This document shows, piece by piece, positions 6,267 to 9,563 of a DNA stretch of 9,563 nucleotides (its first letter is position 1; each line of letters starts with the position of its first letter). The stretch covers positions 422 through 9,984 of the forward strand of contig PKYZ01000909.1 in the NCBI GenBank assembly GCA_003132865.1, given 5' to 3'. The position numbers and the translations under genes were made by a program. A model generated the notes under the pieces. That model did not search any database. It saw nothing but the letters and a program-made list of their open reading frames with translations, and had not been told where the DNA came from. This DNA is from Bryobacterales bacterium (GTDB lineage: Bacteria; Acidobacteriota; Terriglobia; Bryobacterales; Bryobacteraceae).

Positions 6267-7469
6267 TCAGTTGAGGTTTAGCGCTTTCCACATACCACGA
6301 TGCAGGATCAGTTTCTTGCCTAAATCCAACACTGCATTTCTGTTCCTGTACTTCACAGTGAAGAATGTCTTGCCCTCAATCTCCTCAACTGTGCCGATCA
6401 CACTGCATTCAAATAAAAGTCGAAGAGCATGGGCCGGCTCCACGCTCAGCGAAGGCTGAAATTCGCTGGCGCACCGGGAGACATCGTTGAAGGTAAACTC
6501 TCGTTTACCGAGGCCGCTAAACAATGCAATCAGGTTGTCGATTTGATCGGGGGTAAGATATCCATGCAGCTCGTCCTTGATTTCCGGAACGAAATAGTCA
6601 ACTGAGTATGACCGGACTGCGCTCAGAATTTACGACGCAGAGACGTGCGCGGATTGGTCGGTGTATTTCTGGATGTAGTTTAGCAGTGTGATAAAGTCTC
6701 GCGGAGTGTGACGGGTGAGTTCCAGCAGAAACCGCGTCGTGTCTTTCGTGCCGCCCCCCGGAGCCTTCATCTTTGCGGGCAAATCATTCCTGAAGATGTC
6801 GATAGGAGTTCGAGCGCACACAGACGCCCTGTGATTGGCCAGGCTGATCAGATTGGATACTCCCGGCTGATGCGGGTCATGATACCAGTCGAGGTGAATT
6901 GCCGAGTCTTGTCTGATTTTATTCTTGTTGGCACTCGGGAGTTGTTCGTAAAGGTCCGTCCTGCAAAGGATCACGATTTTGGCAGGGCAACGGGTGCGCG
7001 CGAAGTCATCATTTAGGCGGTCGGCTTCGTAAACCAGGCCGGCGATCGACTCGTATTGCCTGTCCCTTTTAGTCAGTACATCGTCGAGCCCGTCTATAAC
7101 GAGGAGATGCATGCTGTTGCTGTGGACGCGCAGGACGAGATCCTTGAGCTTCTCGACCAGGAAGGGGATATCGGAGACGGGGCCCCGAACACTAGCGTCC
7201 TCGGCGGCAGATTCAAAGAACTTCCATTTCAGGCCGAAGCTTCTCTTGCTTGTAACCTGCACTATGTGCTTCAGGCTTCCTGATGGCAGAAGGCCTGCTT
7301 CTTTAAGAACGCCGTACGCGTCTCGAACGCTCGTGTCTGTATGAAGAGAGGAGCCGAGGTCCTCGGCGAATGAGTTGAAGACCAACAATAACATTAGCCA
7401 TAACCAAGCTGTCGGATATTTCGCTTCCGGCTCAACATCACCCTTAATCAGTTTCGAGAAGGGAAATAG
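6267..7469 (-). pseudogene. Sll1717-type P-loop ATPase, N-terminally truncated and with an in-frame stop
   Basis: One frame carries the family from LFPFSKLIKGDVEPEAKYPTAW at about 7469 to the terminal TVKYRNRNAVLDLGKKLILHRGMWKALNLN at 6270, the usual C-terminus of Sll1717-like ATPases. The Walker B strand is HLLVIDGLDDVL, followed by KIVILCRTDLYEQLP, NKNKIRQDSAIHLDWY and TRHTPRDFITLLNYIQKY, all typical. Two lesions are seen. A TAA at 6630-6632 interrupts the frame between VSAS and ILSAVRSYSVDYFVPEIKDEL without any shift, which a single C-to-T change of a CAA codon would explain. Upstream, the frame meets a stop at 7470-7472, directly beside the IS1-like transposase, so the N-terminal part with the Walker A loop is gone. 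About 399 residues remain. A readthrough product would still lack ATP binding. Relatives are uncharacterised P-loop ATPases; a role in defence would be a guess. Confidence 0.8.
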
Positions 7470-7485
7470 CTATTAGACGATAGGA

Positions 7486-8337
7486 TTACGCCGCCACGGA
7501 CGTAATACTGGATTGACATGCAAGTGACACAATATCATAAATGGACCATGCACGTTGACAGATACCAGCCTCCATCGCCGGAGTCACCCGAAGGGTCTGA
7601 TGAATCCGTACAAAATTGCAGTACATGTAGAACAGCGCGACGGAGTGCATATGGTTCTCAATCTTCTTACTGAAGGCGTTTGTCAGCCCGGTGAACCGTC
7701 GCATGTTCATCCGCATCGTGAGGTTCTGGCGCTCGATGTACGATGTGCTGATATGCGTCGGGTCGGGGGAGCCGATGAGCGCTTCCTTTTTGGTGCCAAG
7801 ACATTGCGCCGGGCTATAGCGCTTTTGCCCTTCGGGATGGTTGCCAAACACCTTGACCAACTGGGCGTAGTCGATATCGTCCGCGAAGGCGTCCACTACG
7901 GCGTTCAAGTACATCTTGTGGCCGTCCGTGGTCAACTGCACGCGGTTCGCCAAGCGGCTTGCAACGTCCTGAAGGAACTCCGTCGCACACCCGGCGTCCC
8001 TCCGTCCAACCAGCCACGAAATGACCAGTTTGGACTGTGCTTCGATGGCCGCAAATGTCCAGGTATCACCGCAGATTCCAACCTCGATTTTCTCCACGGT
8101 GACGTTCTTCTGCTTGCACCCGACGAAGCTCCAAATCTCGTCGATCTGAATCCGTTCAGCCTTGATGTTGCGCAGGGCGACATCCTGAAACGCGGCGCAC
8201 GCCGTCCCGACTTCCTCCAGGAGCCGAATGATCGTACCCTTGGCAACCCCCGTCAAACGCGACGTGGAACGAACGGAGCACCCTTCTACCAGGGCCGTGA
8301 TGACCGCGACTTTCTTGTCCATGCTGAGCTTGTTCAT
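7486..8337 (-). CDS. IS1-like DDE transposase, single ORF
   Basis: The 283-residue protein starts with a helix-turn-helix region (CSVRSTSRLTGVAKGTIIRLLEEVG, 20-44) and continues into an RNase H-like core. The probable catalytic residues are Asp66 (QIDEIWSFVG), Asp138 (LTTDGHKMYL) and Glu202 (SYIERQNLTMRM), followed by RRFTGLTNAFSKKIENHMHSVALFYMYCNFVRIHQTLRVTPAM, a strongly conserved tail of these proteins. Unlike classical IS1, it is one continuous frame and needs no programmed frameshift. It appears full length and intact. The ATG at 8335-8337 has no ribosome binding site and lies only four bases after the -10 box; a second in-frame ATG at residue 6 (8322) is an alternative. A 410-codon plus-strand frame across this gene is its antisense shadow. 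It separates the broken ATPase from the KGG gene. Confidence 0.85.
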   Translation of the reverse strand: MNKLSMDKKVAVITALVEGCSVRSTSRLTGVAKGTIIRLLEEVGTACAAFQDVALRNIKAERIQIDEIWSFVGCKQKNVTVEKIEVGICGDTWTFAAIEAQSKLVISWLVGRRDAGCATEFLQDVASRLANRVQLTTDGHKMYLNAVVDAFADDIDYAQLVKVFGNHPEGQKRYSPAQCLGTKKEALIGSPDPTHISTSYIERQNLTMRMNMRRFTGLTNAFSKKIENHMHSVALFYMYCNFVRIHQTLRVTPAMEAGICQRAWSIYDIVSLACQSSITSVAA

Positions 8338-8341
8338 AGTT

Positions 8342-8371
8342 CTAGTAGAGCAGACCGCTCTGGCATGTCAA
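8342..8371 (-). promoter_or_regulatory. Strong promoter of the transposase gene
   Basis: On the minus strand TTGACA (8371-8366) and TACTAG (8347-8342) are separated by 18 bases, a perfect -35 and a fair -10. The spacer holds a short inverted repeat, AGAGC and GCTCT. Transcription would start at or within a few bases of the transposase ATG, implying a leaderless message or use of the second ATG at residue 6. Confidence 0.6.
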
Positions 8372-8394
8372 GCGGAAAACTAGGAAAGATCGGC

Positions 8395-8664
8395 TTATTT
8401 GTCGGCTGTCTTTTTGCCCCAGCGCTTCTCAGCCGCAAGGCGTCCCATCTCGCTTCTTTGCTCTGGGTTAAGCAGGGCCATGCGGTTCTTTCCGCCAGTC
8501 TTTCCGCCCTTTCGGCCCATAGCGGCCATGACTTGAGAAACAAGGCTCAGGCTCACGGTAACGGTTTCGGATTCGCCTACGGACTCCAGAACCACGCGGC
8601 GTGCGTTCTGGACGGGATCAAGTCTTTTTGGTTTGGATGTTTTTGTACCTGTGCGTTTGGGCAT
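8395..8664 (-). CDS. Small basic KGG-motif protein, function unknown
   Basis: The 89-residue, Lys/Arg-rich protein opens with a basic segment (PKRTGTKTSKPKR), has a short middle region (VVLESVGESETVTVSLSLVSQVMAAM), and ends with GRKGGKTGGKNRMALLNPEQRSEMGRLAAEKRWGKK (50-85). The GRKGGxxGGxxR block followed by LxPEQRSExxxxAAExRW is found in many small bacterial proteins, often in families of paralogues, and resembles KGG stress-protein motifs; nucleic-acid binding is plausible from charge but not shown. No signal peptide or membrane segment is seen. The start is uncertain because no ribosome binding site precedes the ATG at 8662-8664. It lies directly upstream of the IS1-like transposase on the same strand and ends naturally before it, so it could be an old chromosomal gene or a passenger. 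Confidence 0.6.
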   Translation of the reverse strand: MPKRTGTKTSKPKRLDPVQNARRVVLESVGESETVTVSLSLVSQVMAAMGRKGGKTGGKNRMALLNPEQRSEMGRLAAEKRWGKKTADK

Positions 8665-8699
8665 TACGGTACCAAGCGTTGCACACTTCGGCGGGGGCC

Positions 8700-8731
8700 G
8701 TCAAGAGGGGGAAATTTCAAATTGACCCACT
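8700..8731. other. Possible IS21-family terminal scar
   Basis: On the minus strand this reads ggtagtgggtcaatttgaa, followed by atttccccctcttgac. From memory, phrases of the form GTCAATTTGAA...TTTCCCC are common at the ends of IS21-family elements. No istA or istB is present, so this would be a solo end or scar. The adjoining perfect palindrome ACCGAA-AG-TTCGGT (8732-8745) marks the junction with the propeller fragment. The assignment rests on resemblance alone. Confidence 0.25.
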
Positions 8732-8894
8732 ACCGAAAGTTCGGTCCTAACGATGTCAGAATCCCCTTTCCAGCAGCGATGCTGTAGCCCGAAATGTCGT
8801 TCGAATAGGCGTTAGTTACATAAAGAAATCTACCCGTAGGCACTGCGGCCAGACGCGCGGGCCCGGCCCCGGTGGGAAACGGCGATCCAGGCAT
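8730..8894 (-). pseudogene. Fragment of a YVTN-type beta-propeller (lactonase-like) gene
   Basis: The minus-strand frame from about 8894 reads PGSPFPTGAGPARLAAVPTGRFLYVTNAYSNDISGYSIAAGKGILTSLG and then a stop at 8730. PTGRFLYVTNAYSNDISGYSI is a textbook YVTN beta-propeller blade, and PGSPFPTG is the usual linker between blades in 7-bladed lactonase-like proteins. Only about 45-50 residues, one blade, survive out of the several hundred expected. Upstream codons do not look like a propeller, and downstream the frame ends at a palindrome and an IS-end-like sequence, so both flanks are lost. There is no reason to think it is expressed. It shows that a larger gene once occupied this position or was copied here in pieces. 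Confidence 0.6.
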
Positions 8895-8933
8895 GGCCGG
8901 CTGACCGCACGAATGGCTACGCGGGCCATCGGC

Positions 8934-9261
8934 TCAATCGATCGAATTGTCTTCTTTCTTAAGTATCCTCCCGAGATCGCGGCTGCCGTGCAGAACCCGC
9001 ACGATCCGAAGGACGCCCGCGGTATGCACGTAGTAAACGCGGATGTCTTCGAACCATGGAACAGGCCATGAACGGAGCCCCGGCAAGTTAGCAAAGGATC
9101 TTGGCGACCCAGCGGCGGGGTTGCGGCTGATAACGCGGACGGCTTCCTCGACCGAATCCAGAAACCGCAAAGCCACTTCAGCCGAGTTCCGCTCAACCAA
9201 GTAGTAGCGGAACTGGCGCTGAAATGTCCTGGCGTGCGGCTGACCGGACGAATCGCTTCAC
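8934..9261 (-). pseudogene. RelE/ParE-family toxin, frameshifted
   Basis: A GTG start at 9259-9261 overlaps the antitoxin stop (GTGA) and gives MKRFVRSAARQDISA, a normal ParE/RelE opening. The following residues, QFRYYLVERNSAEVALRFLDSVEEAVRVISRNPAAGSPRSFANLPGLRSWPVPWFEDIRVYYVHTAGVLRIVRVLHGSRDLGRIL, are in another frame from 9215 to the stop at 8934. The join needs removal of one base at 9215-9216, in gcgccag where gcgcag is expected. Restored, it would be about 108 residues, normal for the family, which act as mRNA interferases or gyrase poisons. As written, the GTG frame stops after 22 codons. A TTG at 9198-9200 could start a shortened product lacking the first helix, but the operon overlap argues for the GTG. 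A sequencing indel would look the same. Confidence 0.85.
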
Positions 9262-9530
9262 TTGCTTCGCCTGCGGTTTTTTCGTTTCTCGATCATTTCG
9301 AGCGCCTCCGCGCGGAGATCTTTCCAGAACTTGCTGTCGAGCGGTATGTCTTCGCCCGAGTTCAGGCCTTCCAACAGCAACTCCTCAAGCCTCGCCTCGC
9401 GCTCTTTCTCCTGCGCCTCGCGCAGCAACGTGCGGAAGTATTCGCTGACATTGCCGAAGCCCCTGGAGGTCATCTGCCGATCGACGAAGTTTCTCAGCGT
9501 CTCGGGCAAGGAAATAGTGACGTTGGGCAT
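9258..9530 (-). CDS. ParD-like antitoxin (ribbon-helix-helix, CopG/ParD type)
   Basis: The 90-residue protein starts MPNVTISLPETLRNFVDRQMTSRGFGNVSEYFRTLLREAQ: an N-terminal beta-strand (VTISLPETL) and two helices with GNVSEYFRTLLR, the standard ParD/CopG ribbon-helix-helix that dimerises on DNA. The charged C-terminal half (LEELLLEGLNSGEDIPLDSKFWKDLRAEALEMIEKRK) is the usual toxin-binding tail. The ATG at 9528-9530 has GGGAG five bases upstream, which fixes the start. Its stop overlaps the toxin GTG by four bases, so the pair was translationally coupled. The antitoxin is intact although its toxin is frameshifted. It normally represses its own operon; the promoter would lie in or next to the repeat end that begins 15 bases upstream. 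Confidence 0.9.
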   Translation of the reverse strand: MPNVTISLPETLRNFVDRQMTSRGFGNVSEYFRTLLREAQEKEREARLEELLLEGLNSGEDIPLDSKFWKDLRAEALEMIEKRKNRRRSK

Positions 9531-9544
9531 GCTGACTCCCTTTC

Positions 9545-9563
9545 CTAGTGTAGTGCGTCAGAA
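9545..9563. repeat. End of a second copy of the MITE-like element, cut by the window edge
   Basis: The last 19 bases, ctagtgtagtgcgtcagaa, match the left end of the element at 726-744 in 17 of 19 positions and in the same orientation, and the inverted right end at 913-931 nearly as well. The copy would extend to the right, outside the window. It starts 15 bases upstream of the ParD-like antitoxin's ATG, so its end may contribute to that promoter. Confidence 0.6.

Larger units (their letters stand above)
7473..8385 (-). mobile_element. IS1-like insertion sequence (approximate limits)
   Basis: The element is defined by its transposase gene and bounded by the truncated ATPase frame on the left (first stop at 7470-7472) and the intact KGG gene on the right (ends 8395). 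I could not find convincing terminal inverted repeats or a target-site duplication at these limits. A shared 9-mer, TTGACATGC at 7513-7521 and inverted at 8363-8371, is the only inverted pair near both ends; the left copy lies within the last transposase codons, and the right copy contains the transposase -35. Limits are therefore uncertain by a few tens of bases. Confidence 0.55.

Noticed and set aside
7555..8787. 410-codon plus-strand open frame
   Set aside because: It is antisense to the intact transposase and the KGG gene, has no recognisable domain, and reflects their codon bias.
8816..9196. 126-codon minus-strand frame
   Set aside because: It overlaps the RelE-like toxin and the propeller fragment in the wrong frame and has no recognisable motif.
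9224..9548. 74- and 104-codon plus-strand frames over the ParD-like gene
   Set aside because: Antisense to a well-supported antitoxin and with no family resemblance.
1..9563. CRISPR array, tRNA or rRNA genes
   Set aside because: No regularly spaced repeats, no tRNA-like cloverleaf and no rRNA-like sequence were noticed on either strand by eye.

Overview
This GC-rich bacterial window looks like chromosome from a soil-type genome. The small KGG-motif protein, the single-ORF IS1-like transposase and the Anbu/ATP-grasp gene set would suit an acidobacterium (Solibacter/Bryobacter-like), but that is an inference from gene style, not from a marker gene. Almost everything is on the minus strand; the only plus-strand gene I accept is the Anbu peptidase at 1023-1766.

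Layout. (1) 1-652, minus: the first 217 codons of a LutA/YkgE-type (Fe-S)-binding lactate-utilisation subunit, cut by the window edge. (2) 653-1022: a divergent intergenic region holding a ~206-bp non-coding element with terminal inverted repeats (MITE-like); the last 19 bases of the window match its left end, so a second copy probably begins at the right edge. (3) 1023-5242: a peptide or protein modification locus made of a proteasome-like Anbu peptidase (plus), facing a minus-strand pair of a circularly permuted ATP-grasp/alpha-E fusion (848 aa) and a transglutaminase-like protein whose TTG start overlaps the fusion's stop. Two strong hairpins lie between the convergent genes. (4) 5257-6005: a UPF0175 antitoxin and a PIN toxin of the COG2405 type; the toxin is broken by a one-base frameshift. 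Only 14 bases separate it from the ATP-grasp fusion. (5) 6267-8385: a Sll1717-type P-loop ATPase that has lost its N-terminus beside an IS1-like transposase and also carries an in-frame stop. (6) 8395-9563: a small basic KGG protein, a fragment of a YVTN beta-propeller gene, and a ParD/RelE-type module whose toxin is again frameshifted while the antitoxin is intact.

How it fits together. The ATP-grasp/alpha-E, transglutaminase and Anbu genes are a recurrent but biochemically undefined association: ATP-dependent amide-bond formation, a papain-like thiol enzyme and a self-compartmentalising peptidase. Next to it the window is a decaying accessory region. Two toxin genes, one ATPase and one propeller gene are damaged, while two antitoxins, a transposase and the core locus are intact. 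The single-base indels could be real inactivation or consensus errors; raw reads would decide.
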